Positions 7,878 through 15,819 of a stretch of DNA of 64,000 nucleotides are shown piece by piece. The first letter of the stretch is position 1; every line of letters begins with the position of its first letter. Under the pieces are notes generated by a model, which saw only the letters and a list, made by a program, of their open reading frames with translations, searched no databases and was not told where the DNA came from. The stretch is from Fulvivirgaceae bacterium JP3-4 (lineage in GTDB: Bacteria > Bacteroidota > Bacteroidia > Cytophagales > Cyclobacteriaceae). The stretch covers positions 682,001 through 746,000 of the forward strand of contig JARKND010000001.1 of the NCBI GenBank assembly GCA_029309925.1. Direction: 5' to 3'. The translations under genes were made by a program, and so were the position numbers.

Positions 7878-8468
7878 CTACTTCTTCAACCCATTCACGA
7901 GCATGTCAGCCAGCTGTACGCCAAGCTCTACAGGCTCGATGATTCCGCCAGATGGATCGTACCACATAGGCATCCAGTTGAGTGACGAGAAAAGGGTCAT
8001 TACCGCGAGCTTCTTGTCGATCGTGGATTTAAATTCGCCCGTGCGGACGCCTTCCTCAAGAATCGTTTTGAAGCGATTGATATAGTTTATGCGCAGTAGA
8101 AGGAAATCGCGCAGGTAAGGCTGACTGAGGTGACGGTGCTCATTCATAAACACAGCGGAGGCCGTGAGATCCTTTGCCATCACCTGAATGTGACCGATAA
8201 TTCCCCTGCGAAGTTTTTCGCTCGCGGGAAGTTTTTGTTTCTCTACTTCCTCGAGAGATTTTCTGAATTCTGCCGCCATGTCAAAGCACAAGCTTCTGAG
8301 AATTTCTTCTTTCGATTTGATGTGCGAGTAGAGACTGGCGGCTTCTATGCCGAGCAATTGTGCAAGGTCGCGCATGGAAGCTGCAGCATAGCCCTTGTCC
8401 TTGAACAGCTCTGCGGCCTTCCTGATCACTTGTTCTTTCCTGGATAAATTGGCGATAGCTTCCGTCAT
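7878..8468 (-). CDS. TetR/AcrR-family transcriptional regulator
   Basis: The protein has 196 residues from the ATG at 8468. The N-terminal DNA-binding domain has the typical TetR pattern: KEQVIRKAAELFKDKGYAAASMRDLAQLLGIEAASLYSHIKSKEEIL, residues about 10-56 (given here as a span). The C-terminal ligand domain is helical and ends in a segment common in acyl-CoA or PaaR-type members. A -7 box at 8474-8481 lies directly before this ATG, which argues against a longer form starting at 8486. Its position next to paaA suggests control of phenylacetate genes by phenylacetyl-CoA, as for PaaR regulators; that is inference. Confidence 0.88.
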   Translation of the reverse strand: MTEAIANLSRKEQVIRKAAELFKDKGYAAASMRDLAQLLGIEAASLYSHIKSKEEILRSLCFDMAAEFRKSLEEVEKQKLPASEKLRRGIIGHIQVMAKDLTASAVFMNEHRHLSQPYLRDFLLLRINYINRFKTILEEGVRTGEFKSTIDKKLAVMTLFSSLNWMPMWYDPSGGIIEPVELGVQLADMLVNGLKK

Positions 8469-8473
8469 AATAT

Positions 8474-8481
8474 CAAAAATA
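8474..8481 (-). promoter_or_regulatory. -7 box for tetR
   Basis: On the minus strand this reads TATTTTTG (TAnnTTTG). It ends only 5 bases before the ATG at 8468, so the mRNA would be leaderless or almost so. Confidence 0.45.
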
Positions 8482-8522
8482 TACAAAATAAATCACAACC
8501 CCGAACATCGGAAGCAACTTCG

Positions 8523-8530
8523 TACCTTTG
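8523..8530 (+). promoter_or_regulatory. -7 box for the small membrane protein gene
   Basis: TACCTTTG lies 12 bases before the ATG at 8543. It covers an in-frame TTG at 8528, which argues that the ATG is the true start. Confidence 0.5.
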
Positions 8531-8542
8531 GTTAACGACTCT

Positions 8543-9016
8543 ATGGAATATTTTACCATCGGACAGTACTTCACGAAGCTGAACATTCGTTTGCTGAGCA
8601 TTATTCTGATCCTGATCGTTGCATTCGTTGCAGCGTACTTGCTTAGCGCTGCTGACCCTGAGTCGAAACCATGGCTGACACGCACGCAAGTCGGATGCAT
8701 CATCGCGGCCGACTGGACCATTATGTTCCTTTACTATCTTAAAAAAATTAAATCGATCGCTAAGGATCAAGGGTTGGGTTTAAAACTTACAAAGTTTTTT
8801 TACTTAACAATCGTTCGTTACATCCTGATCGCGTTCGCTTGTGTGTTTCTGCTCTACAGTTTCTTCATCACAAAAGATGACGTGATGACGGCAATCTTTG
8901 TCGCCAATCTCGGCCTGATGGCATTGCTCTGGCCAACGCCTGCCAGGGTATGCCGTGATCTCAGATTAAAAGGTGATGAGTATGAGATGGTGTTTTATAA
9001 GAAGGATCAGCTCTGA
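8543..9016 (+). CDS. Hypothetical small membrane protein
   Basis: The product has 157 residues with about four hydrophobic segments: about 16-36 (LLSIILILIVAFVAAYLL), 49-64, 84-106 (IVRYILIAFACVFLLYSFF) and 113-131. A charged C-terminal tail (RDLRLKGDEYEMVFYKKDQL) follows. I recognise no family. It is divergent from tetR with a promoter in the 74-bp gap between them, so tetR might also control it. The start at 8543 is chosen from the -7 box position. Confidence 0.7.
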   Translation: MEYFTIGQYFTKLNIRLLSIILILIVAFVAAYLLSAADPESKPWLTRTQVGCIIAADWTIMFLYYLKKIKSIAKDQGLGLKLTKFFYLTIVRYILIAFACVFLLYSFFITKDDVMTAIFVANLGLMALLWPTPARVCRDLRLKGDEYEMVFYKKDQL

Positions 9017-9019
9017 AAA

Positions 9020-9240
9020 TGTGTGTTAATGTGCTCAGGTGTTCATGTTGTCTTTGGGACGTGACATGTTCAGGCCTTCCCTCTTTCGGAAGAATTTAGC
9101 CAAGCGCGGTCTGGTCTCGTCACTTGCTTTATGCTGAAAAGAAAGAGGATCTCGCATTTGAGACCCTCCTCATTATTTCTATCCGATAACATTTGCGATC
9201 AGGGAACATGAACACATTAGCACATGACCACCTGAACACA
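9020..9240. repeat. Word-repeat inverted arms between convergent genes
   Basis: The left arm (9020-9070) is built from TGTGTT, AATGTG, CTCAGGTG and TTCATGTT words. The right arm (9203-9240) contains their reverse complements (GAACATGAACACATTAGCAC and CACCTGAACACA). Between them a small stem (AGG-TCTC/GAGA-CCT, about 9146-9167) may act as a terminator. It fills the gap between the stops of the membrane protein gene and the minus-strand barrel gene. Confidence 0.7.
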
Positions 9241-9243
9241 ATT

Positions 9244-10269
9244 CTAAAAGATGACTCCAAAACTAAACGCATTTAACTTCGGTCCTTTTCCTTCTGCGAA
9301 CAGTTCGTTCAGATCGTAGTTGAAGAAGAGGTCGGTGCCGTGGAAGCCAAGTTGAACGCGCGCACCATAGCGAAGGTTGCTAAGGTAAAAGCTGTTGCGT
9401 TGCTTTTCTTTTTCCAGATCGCCATCTTCCTTGTACACGAGCTTCGAACGGCTTGCTACACGATAGCCAACGTACGGACCAAATCCGATGCGGAACGAAC
9501 TACCGTATCCATCCCACACCCTTGGCTTTCTTCCGCGGTCGCCAAAGTCGATTACGGGCACGAAGGAAGCATTGATGTAGGTTGCCGTCAGTTTGCTCTT
9601 GCGGTGGTTGACATCACGGGTATCGGTGATGAACTCAACACCATTGTCTGTGCGCTCGAGCATGGTGTCATCGTTCTGGAATTTGAAGTTATACCAGCTC
9701 AGACCGATGGCCCACTCGAGGAAGAAGTGTCTTGCAACACGGGTACGCTGGGTAGAGGTCGCTGCCAGGTACCATGATCCCCATGGGCGAACGGTGTAGG
9801 TTGTATCCTGAAATTTTCCATTCGACAGGTAATTGTTGGTGCCGAGGTCGAAGTTAAACGATTGCCAAGTTCTTCCGCTTCCGCCCCTGCGTCTTTCAAC
9901 CTTGTGGTTCCACTGTTCATCATTTTCATCTTCTTCTTCGTATGTCTCGTCATTGCGTGTGACATTCCAGTTCTCTTCATCCGGCTTTTGCTTTGCAAGC
10001 GTTTCGGTATCGTGTTCTGCCTCCGGCTCGCTGGTGGCAACAGCAGCGGTGTCTGTGCTTTCAATTTTCGTCAGGATGTCCTGGAACATTTCCTGGAAGT
10101 TATAGTGCCTGAGGATTTCAATATCGCTGCGATCCTGAATGGTGAATATAACCTGGCTGGTTTTACCGAGAGGAACGATTACTGTATCGCGTTTTTCCTG
10201 TCCATTTGCGTATAGCGAGGCCGTGATGGCGAGGGCTACAATCCATATCTTTCGTATCATACATTTCAT
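9244..10269 (-). CDS. Outer-membrane beta-barrel protein of a sigma-factor operon
   Basis: The product has 341 residues with an N-terminal signal peptide (cleavage near ANGQ). A periplasmic acidic linker (about 85-125, rich in Glu and Asp) comes next. A C-terminal part of alternating aromatic/polar strands (FNFDLGTNNYLS, WYLAATSTQRTRVARHFFLEWAIG) ends in phenylalanine, as barrels do (AFSFGVIF). It begins 4 bases after the anti-sigma-like gene, so it is the third gene of that operon and probably its envelope output or sensor. I recognise no specific family beyond PorT-like/outer-membrane barrels. Confidence 0.75.
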   Translation of the reverse strand: MKCMIRKIWIVALAITASLYANGQEKRDTVIVPLGKTSQVIFTIQDRSDIEILRHYNFQEMFQDILTKIESTDTAAVATSEPEAEHDTETLAKQKPDEENWNVTRNDETYEEEDENDEQWNHKVERRRGGSGRTWQSFNFDLGTNNYLSNGKFQDTTYTVRPWGSWYLAATSTQRTRVARHFFLEWAIGLSWYNFKFQNDDTMLERTDNGVEFITDTRDVNHRKSKLTATYINASFVPVIDFGDRGRKPRVWDGYGSSFRIGFGPYVGYRVASRSKLVYKEDGDLEKEKQRNSFYLSNLRYGARVQLGFHGTDLFFNYDLNELFAEGKGPKLNAFSFGVIF

Positions 10270-10273
10270 TTTT

Positions 10274-11017
10274 TCACTTACGTTGTTTGTCTGTTCTAAA
10301 ATTCAGCGCGAGAATTTCATTCTTCTTCTGCCTGAGATCGCCAAACGGATCCTGATTGTATTTCAGGTCGTAAGCTTTGTCAAGCAGCTTCTTCAACGTA
10401 GATGATTTCTTGTCTTCGGAGGTTGCTTCTGCCAATGATTTTTTATCGAGATATTTATTGTTGACTTCGTCAGCTGAGAAAATGATTTTCACTTTTTGTG
10501 TTTCAGCCGAAGCCACTACGGCAGTTTCGGACTGCGCAGGAGAAATGATAGATTCTTCGTTTTGGGATAATTCCTGCTCCACCACATTCATGTTATTTTC
10601 CGCAAGCTGCACTTGTTCCTTCTCAGCGATTGGTGCTTCGATCTTTTCCTGTACACGTTGCTTCTTCGTTGTTCTATTGGAAAGGTTTGTCTGTTTCTTA
10701 GCGATAACATTTTGCGGAACCGGTGTCGACTTCACAATCTGTTCCTCAGTCTTTATCTCTGGCTTAGTGGTCGTTGAGGGCTTCTCTGTTTTTGTTTGAT
10801 CGGCCAGCGGTGTTGATGGCGTGATGATACTGTCGGATGGCCACAACAGGTAGGCCGCCACAGCAAGAAGGAGCAAGCTTGCAGCGATGCGCAGCCACAA
10901 CACCTTATTGTTTTTTTTATCGAGGTTTGCTTCGATACGATTCCACGCGCCAGAAGGAGCAGGAGTCTGGTACGACTGAAGCTTGTCTCTGAAGAGTTTG
11001 TCAGGTTGCTGATTCAT
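10274..11017 (-). CDS. Putative anti-sigma factor (single membrane span)
   Basis: The protein has 247 residues. A short cytoplasmic N terminus (MNQQPDKLFRDKLQSYQTPAPSGAWNRIEANL) resembles the zinc-free anti-sigma domains of Bacteroidota. It is followed by one membrane helix (about 41-60) and a long Thr/Lys/Glu-rich periplasmic part. The gene overlaps the ECF sigma gene by 17 bases. Gene order (sigma, membrane protein, barrel) and topology support an anti-sigma role; sequence alone does not prove it. Confidence 0.65.
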   Translation of the reverse strand: MNQQPDKLFRDKLQSYQTPAPSGAWNRIEANLDKKNNKVLWLRIAASLLLLAVAAYLLWPSDSIITPSTPLADQTKTEKPSTTTKPEIKTEEQIVKSTPVPQNVIAKKQTNLSNRTTKKQRVQEKIEAPIAEKEQVQLAENNMNVVEQELSQNEESIISPAQSETAVVASAETQKVKIIFSADEVNNKYLDKKSLAEATSEDKKSSTLKKLLDKAYDLKYNQDPFGDLRQKKNEILALNFRTDKQRK

Positions 11018-11588
11018 CGTTGCTGATTTTTTGATTGGAGATCCAATCGTTCTCTAATAGTATCTTCTGTAAATATGTTCTCGCCCTGCTGAGTTGTGAC
11101 TTGGAAGTGTTTTCGCTGATACCGAGTTGTTCGGCAATCTCTTTGTGCGAATAGCCATCGATCGCATACATGTTAAACACAAGGCGGTATCCGGGAGGCA
11201 ATTCCTGAATCATTTTCTGCAGGTCTTCTGCTTCGAGATGGTCGCTCAGGCGGTCGTAGTCGGGCTCGCGATCGGCTTGCTCAAGCTCGGTCTCAACATA
11301 CATGACGCGGGCTTTGCGGAGGTGGGTGAGGGCTTCATTTACCACTACTCTTCTGATCCACCCTTCGAAGCTTCCTTCGCCCTTAAATTGTTCAATCCGT
11401 TCAAAGATCTTCGTAAATGCCATGACCAGTACATCCTCTGCTTCCATAGCGTGGCGGACATACCGATAGCATATCGCATACATTTTCGATGCGTAAAGAT
11501 CATACAGTTGCTGCTGCGCGTTCCGATCACGCTTCAGACAACCTTTGACCAGTTCATCTTCCTTGGCCCGGTAAATTTTGAATTCCAT
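11001..11588 (-). CDS. ECF RNA polymerase sigma factor
   Basis: The protein has 195 residues. Region 2 spans about 10-80 (QQQLYDLYASKMYAICYRYV, EAEDVLVMAFTKIFERIEQF). Region 4 spans about 128-180, with helix-turn-helix SHKEIAEQLGISENTSKSQL. There is no extra C-terminal domain. It directs RNA polymerase to a small regulon. It heads a three-gene operon with a promoter at 11663-11695. The overlap with the next gene suggests coupled, balanced synthesis of sigma and its inhibitor. Confidence 0.93.
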   Translation of the reverse strand: MEFKIYRAKEDELVKGCLKRDRNAQQQLYDLYASKMYAICYRYVRHAMEAEDVLVMAFTKIFERIEQFKGEGSFEGWIRRVVVNEALTHLRKARVMYVETELEQADREPDYDRLSDHLEAEDLQKMIQELPPGYRLVFNMYAIDGYSHKEIAEQLGISENTSKSQLSRARTYLQKILLENDWISNQKISNDESAT

Positions 11589-11662
11589 TTAAGGGTTATG
11601 CTATCTAGATGGGGTTTTCACCGTCCAGGTTGCATGGCCCGGTTAATAATCTTAAAACAATG

Positions 11663-11695
11663 CAAATTTAGCTGGATTTTGAGGGAAGCATGCAA
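11663..11695 (-). promoter_or_regulatory. Promoter of the ECF sigma operon
   Basis: On the minus strand, TTG (11695-11693) is followed after 22 bases by TAAATTTG (11670-11663). The leader to the ATG at 11588 is about 70 bases. The boxes fit the housekeeping Bacteroidota promoter. Confidence 0.6.
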
Positions 11696-11740
11696 GAATA
11701 TACCTGCCCGAATGCCAGCTGAGACGCAAAAATAGCGCAT

Positions 11741-11770
11741 AAAAAAGCCTTCCGAACCGGTTCGGAAGGC
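11741..11770 (-). terminator. Strong intrinsic terminator of the padR-pspC operon
   Basis: A perfect palindrome (11747-11770; minus strand GCCTTCCGAACC then GGTTCGGAAGGC) is followed on the minus strand by six T (11746-11741). It lies 140 bases after the PspC stop, and the tiny ORF at 11798-11851 falls before it. Confidence 0.85.
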
Positions 11771-11797
11771 CTGTAAAAGCAACAATCTACCATGTGT

Positions 11798-11851
11798 TTA
11801 CATTATCAATATGATAAAGTAAACAAGCAGGAAAAGCAGCAGAAAAATCAT
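11798..11851 (-). CDS. Possible 17-residue hydrophobic peptide
   Basis: ATG at 11851 opens a frame encoding MIFLLLFLLVYFIILIM and a TAA stop (11800-11798). All residues are hydrophobic, enough for one membrane helix. It lies between the PspC-protein stop and the operon terminator, so it would be on the same transcript. No ribosome-binding site is obvious, though these are often weak in this phylum. It may be a real small membrane peptide or chance. Confidence 0.3.
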   Translation of the reverse strand: MIFLLLFLLVYFIILIM

Positions 11852-11910
11852 GATTTCAGGGTTTTGGTTCGTTTTCGATAGACGCTGGCCAATCTATAAT
11901 GTTACACGGT

Positions 11911-14304
11911 TTAGTCTCTTTTTACCACATTAGGGTTTCCGCGGTAATCCACGTCACTAGCCACACCCTCTTCAATCTCAAGATTGGCCGACACATTGAC
12001 TTTTGCGGAAGAGGCGCCTGAAACTTCAACCATCGCATCCACGGCATCCAGGTTGTAGGCCCGCAGCTTCGATGCAAGTTCGATTCGTGCATTCAGATTG
12101 TTCACATGGCCGGAAAGATCGGCTTCGGATTTACCACTCAGGTAAACGCTCAATTCCTGCATGTCCAATTCGCCACGGATCTTGATTGGTCCGCGGGATT
12201 CGATCTCCATTTCATTCCCATTGAAGTTGTCGAAACGGATATTTCCGAAGCCGGTCGCCTCCAGTTTCTCCAGGCTTGGCATAGTCACGTGTATGCGCAT
12301 TTCTTCGATTCCAAGATCGTTCACTTCCCAGTTTTTCTTGCGACCGATGTATTCGATTACAAGTGCCTTTGATGTCTTATAGATCTTGTATTTTTCTTTC
12401 TCGCGCTCAGGCCCGAACATTTCCACTTTAAAATCATTGCCGTTGATAATCCGCAGGTCGAATTTGCCGGTGATTTCCAGCTCATCGAAGTCTCGCAGAT
12501 CTGCGGTAGTTCCGTCTTCGTCATCGTCCTCCGATTTTTCGCACGTTATACATTCGAGTCCGTTGGCCTCTGTGAACTTCCACGTATGGTTGTCGCGTTG
12601 TGACCAGTCGATATACTGGTTGAGGATTCTTGTCACACCTTCATCCATCGTAAACGGAACATTATACGGAACCATCAAGGTCATGTCGAGCTGCTGTGCA
12701 CGGAAGACTGCATCTGGCTTAAAGCGAAGGTTGCTGTCGAAAGTGAATACAGAATCGCGGAAATCTACATTGTAATCCACCATCCGGGCGTTTTCAATTG
12801 CTTTCGCTCGAGTTGTGCCTTGTGCTCTGAACTCCTGGATCAGCCTGAAGTCGTTTCCATCGTGGGCCTTGAGGTAAAGACGGGTTGCATTGTAGTCATC
12901 CATACCAACCTCGTTGATTTTCAAGACTGCAGTCTTGCCGTTTATCGTGTAAGTATTTTCAACCTTGAATTCACCTTCCTCTTTGAATGAGAACACAATC
13001 TTCGGAATAGAGACCGCGAGTATGATCATGCTCACAAACCAGGTCACGAAAAGAGTCCATCCCGCGGCAGCGCTGAATACAATTCGCTTTGCAATAACCG
13101 ATGCTCCGAGAAGGATCAGGAAGATGCTTGGCACTGCGCTGGCAAGGAATCCCGCAAAGGCCGTCCAGCCTGAAAATGTATTCGTGAGCGTTTGGATTGG
13201 AATACTCGACTCATTGAACTCATTCACCCACGGGAGCGAAAATGTTCCGGCCGTGAATATTCCGAACAGAAAACCCGCGGTAACAACCACTGAAAATAGC
13301 AGACATACACCGATCAGGATGATTACAATACCAAATGCTACGCGAATGATTTCAACAATTGGTACCAGCACGGCACCGATTGCTCGCAAGATCATTCCGA
13401 TCAGTCTGAAAGGGAACAGGAGGATTTTTGTAAGTGTTGATTCCTCTTCAACGACTTTTTCAGTTTGACTTTTTTTTATCGTTGACTCAATGTTGGAAAG
13501 TGTAACAGGCTCCCCCTGCATTTGCACGCGGTCAGTAAGCGTTTTCGCTTCGGGAAGAATCAGCCACAGCACGATATATATGAACAATCCGATTCCACCA
13601 CCGAAGACAAGAAGGATAAAAATGACGCGCACGGCTACAATGTCAACGCCCAGGAATGCAGCTACACCACCAGAGACCCCACCGATGACTTTGCGCTCAG
13701 GATCACGAAACATTTTCTTTCCCGTGTCAGGCTCATCGAGTTCGTAGGAACCTGGCACGGCAATCCACATCACGATATATACGAGCAGTGAAATTCCGTA
13801 GGCGAAGAACATGAGCGCGAAGAGCAGTCTTACCCACAATGGATCGATGTTGAAATAGTTACCGAGGCCAGCGCTGACACCACCAAGGATCTTGCGCTTT
13901 TGATCGCGGTAGAGGCGCTTTGGCGGAACAAACGTGGTGCTTCCGCTTTGCGTGCCCGTGTTCTGTCCACCAGAGGATGTTGAACTTCCAGCGCTAGAAT
14001 TTTCCGGACCTGAAGTCACAGGTTCTGTTTCCTGATCTTCCGCAGCCTTAAAGTCACTGACACTACCCATGGTGGCGATAAGCCCATTCACGTCTTCGAG
14101 GGTGATCACCTGCTTCTCTTCATTCAGACGTGAAAGGAAAATCTCAGCGATACGACTTTCAATGTCTGCGAGAATTTCGCTACTGTCTTCGAATGTTGAA
14201 AAATATTTATTGATGGAATCAAGGTATTTCTTTAGCGTGTCATACCCATCTTCCTCGATGTGAAAGATGATTCCGCTAATATTTATACTGATATTCTTTT
14301 TCAT
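11911..14304 (-). CDS. Large PspC-domain membrane protein with C-terminal DUF2807-like domain
   Basis: The protein has 797 residues. Residues 1-90 form an N-terminal domain common in Bacteroidota PspC proteins (NISGIIFHIEEDGYDTLKKY). A Ser/Gly/Thr linker spans about 95-125. Two PspC domains follow in tandem (about 130-185, RKILGGVSAGLGNYF; about 197-252, RKVIGGVSGGVAAFLG), each with a membrane helix. Several more membrane spans lie at about 290-430. A C-terminal beta-helix-like region with DUF2807 (putative adhesin head GIN) features covers about 610-785 (FDELEITGKFDLRIINGNDF, LEATGFGNIRF). The family is linked to envelope-stress sensing. It is 18 bases downstream of a PadR gene, which probably controls it. 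Confidence 0.88.
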   Translation of the reverse strand: MKKNISINISGIIFHIEEDGYDTLKKYLDSINKYFSTFEDSSEILADIESRIAEIFLSRLNEEKQVITLEDVNGLIATMGSVSDFKAAEDQETEPVTSGPENSSAGSSTSSGGQNTGTQSGSTTFVPPKRLYRDQKRKILGGVSAGLGNYFNIDPLWVRLLFALMFFAYGISLLVYIVMWIAVPGSYELDEPDTGKKMFRDPERKVIGGVSGGVAAFLGVDIVAVRVIFILLVFGGGIGLFIYIVLWLILPEAKTLTDRVQMQGEPVTLSNIESTIKKSQTEKVVEEESTLTKILLFPFRLIGMILRAIGAVLVPIVEIIRVAFGIVIILIGVCLLFSVVVTAGFLFGIFTAGTFSLPWVNEFNESSIPIQTLTNTFSGWTAFAGFLASAVPSIFLILLGASVIAKRIVFSAAAGWTLFVTWFVSMIILAVSIPKIVFSFKEEGEFKVENTYTINGKTAVLKINEVGMDDYNATRLYLKAHDGNDFRLIQEFRAQGTTRAKAIENARMVDYNVDFRDSVFTFDSNLRFKPDAVFRAQQLDMTLMVPYNVPFTMDEGVTRILNQYIDWSQRDNHTWKFTEANGLECITCEKSEDDDEDGTTADLRDFDELEITGKFDLRIINGNDFKVEMFGPEREKEKYKIYKTSKALVIEYIGRKKNWEVNDLGIEEMRIHVTMPSLEKLEATGFGNIRFDNFNGNEMEIESRGPIKIRGELDMQELSVYLSGKSEADLSGHVNNLNARIELASKLRAYNLDAVDAMVEVSGASSAKVNVSANLEIEEGVASDVDYRGNPNVVKRD

Positions 14305-14322
14305 GTGCTTGGTGTCGTGAAA

Positions 14323-14658
14323 TTAAGCGTTTGATTTTGAAGTGATCATTTGAGCGGAATGGACAAGCTCATCCCAGGTTTCGGTAAGCTTTTCAAGAAA
14401 CTTACTTCCCTTATCCGTAAGGGTATAGTACTTTCTGGGTGGCCCTGATTTCGATTCAATCCATTTATATTCCAGGAGTCCGGCATTCTTAAGACGGGTG
14501 AGCAGGGGATAGAGTGTACCTTCTACTACGATCATTTTTGCAGCCGTCAATTCGTCTAACATGTCAGACGCATAAACTTCGCCTCGTGATATAATGTGAA
14601 GGATGCAGTACTCCAAAATACCTTTTCTCATCTGTACTTGCGTGTTTTCAAGGTTCAT
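14323..14658 (-). CDS. PadR-family transcriptional regulator
   Basis: The protein has 111 residues from the ATG at 14658 (MNLENTQVQMRKGILEYCIL). It has the classic PadR winged helix: LEYCILHIISRGEVYASDMLDEL, then VVEGTLYPLLTRLKNAGLLEYKW with the conserved EGTLYPLL motif, and the wing GPPRKYYTLTDKGS. PadR/PspC pairs are very common in Bacteroidota; the regulator probably represses its own operon. AGTACT sites at 14700-14705 and 14717-14722 flank the expected promoter and could be operator halves. An in-frame codon further upstream gives a 120-residue version, which I consider less likely. Confidence 0.9.
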   Translation of the reverse strand: MNLENTQVQMRKGILEYCILHIISRGEVYASDMLDELTAAKMIVVEGTLYPLLTRLKNAGLLEYKWIESKSGPPRKYYTLTDKGSKFLEKLTETWDELVHSAQMITSKSNA

Positions 14659-14781
14659 ACATCCAATTTTCACTATCCCTTGCAAACATTATACAGAAAA
14701 GTACTATGTATCACCAAGTACTGGGGATTGCGGGGTTTCGAACCTTAAAAAGCCGCAATTTACGCTAAAAATACACTTTCT

Positions 14782-15702
14782 TTATTTTTGATGTGCTTGA
14801 AGAAATTCACGGAGCGCCCGCTGCTCTTGTTCATATCTGAACATTTTCACATCTGTCCTGTACATTCTTGAAATCATTTCGAACGTGTCGCGGTCATAGT
14901 AATCCCGGTAATCATATGCCTCAGCACTGGCGTTTAGCACGGGCATTTCCAGGCCGTAAATAGAAAGGAAAGAATTGACTTCGTCAGGCTTTTCAATTTT
15001 CAGCATCACCACGTTCGAATTTCTTTTCCGGTAGTAGTCGATGAAATAATGTTGTGGCTTTACATGCGGATCCTTAAGTAAATCCGGAATACCCTCTACT
15101 CTTTTTACAAAATCACGAAATGATAAGCCGCTGCTCAGGATACCGAAGAGATAATCATCGAAGACATTTTCCCTTGAAGGATTTTCGACATAATCCCGAT
15201 ACACGGAAACGATTCGGGCAAAGGGATTTCGCACAACCGTGAAAAAAATATCATTGTTATCGGAAGCGCTGACTGACCGCCTGATGTTCGCATCAATAAG
15301 AAAATTGATTTCCTTGTTGTCGAGAGGGATGGTGCTCAATCCGGGATAGATAACTTTCAGCACCGCATAACCGAGAGAGGTGCTTCCGGATTTGGCAATT
15401 CGGATATAGGAGACGTTCAGGAAGGGAACATGCAAGTGTCCACCATGGGGTGTCACAGTCTCCTTGGCGAGCGCGGCCTGTGTGATGATGTTTCGCATGT
15501 AGGCATTTTTCATGAACAGCGTTTTTACAGGACTCAACCACCCCATTGGGATCAACGGAGATGTTGGTTCGGGAACAAATGCCTTAAGTGTCTGTAACGT
15601 GTCAGAGCGTTCTTGATTGAAGTCTCTACCCGAATGTTTGAGGCGTCCAAAGCGGACGATCATGTAGAGTAAACTGAAGGGAGATTGGATTGAACTGAGC
15701 AC
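14782..15702 (-). CDS. Sulfotransferase-family protein (Sulfotransfer_2 type)
   Basis: The protein has 306 residues. It carries a P-loop-like 5'-phosphosulfate-binding motif, IAKSGSTSL (102-110; usual form PKTGSTS), and a 3'-phosphate-binding motif, FTVVRNPFARIVSVY (154-168). These are features of carbohydrate sulfotransferases that use PAPS. The substrate cannot be inferred; sulfated exopolysaccharide or lipid are possibilities. There is no signal peptide. It stands alone, divergent from the PorU2-like gene. The canonical Lys of the PAPS loop is present (K104), so it is probably active. Confidence 0.8.
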   Translation of the reverse strand: MLSSIQSPFSLLYMIVRFGRLKHSGRDFNQERSDTLQTLKAFVPEPTSPLIPMGWLSPVKTLFMKNAYMRNIITQAALAKETVTPHGGHLHVPFLNVSYIRIAKSGSTSLGYAVLKVIYPGLSTIPLDNKEINFLIDANIRRSVSASDNNDIFFTVVRNPFARIVSVYRDYVENPSRENVFDDYLFGILSSGLSFRDFVKRVEGIPDLLKDPHVKPQHYFIDYYRKRNSNVVMLKIEKPDEVNSFLSIYGLEMPVLNASAEAYDYRDYYDRDTFEMISRMYRTDVKMFRYEQEQRALREFLQAHQK

Positions 15703-15754
15703 GCGACCTGTCTAGATTTTTATTGCACGCGTGAATTTACTTTATCCCTTTTAT

Positions 15755-15788
15755 TTGTATTAAGCCGAGTACAGCTTTTGTATATTTG
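15755..15788 (+). promoter_or_regulatory. Promoter of the PorU2-like gene
   Basis: TTG (15755-15757), a 23-base spacer and TATATTTG (15781-15788) match the Bacteroidota promoter pattern. The ATG is 32 bases beyond the -7 box. Confidence 0.65.
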
Positions 15789-15819
15789 AAGTCAATATTT
15801 CTGAAGGGTTGGCTGATTC

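Noticed and set aside
14700-14722. AGTACT pair upstream of padR as a firm operator.
   Set aside because: Six-base palindromes are too common; kept only as a suggestion.
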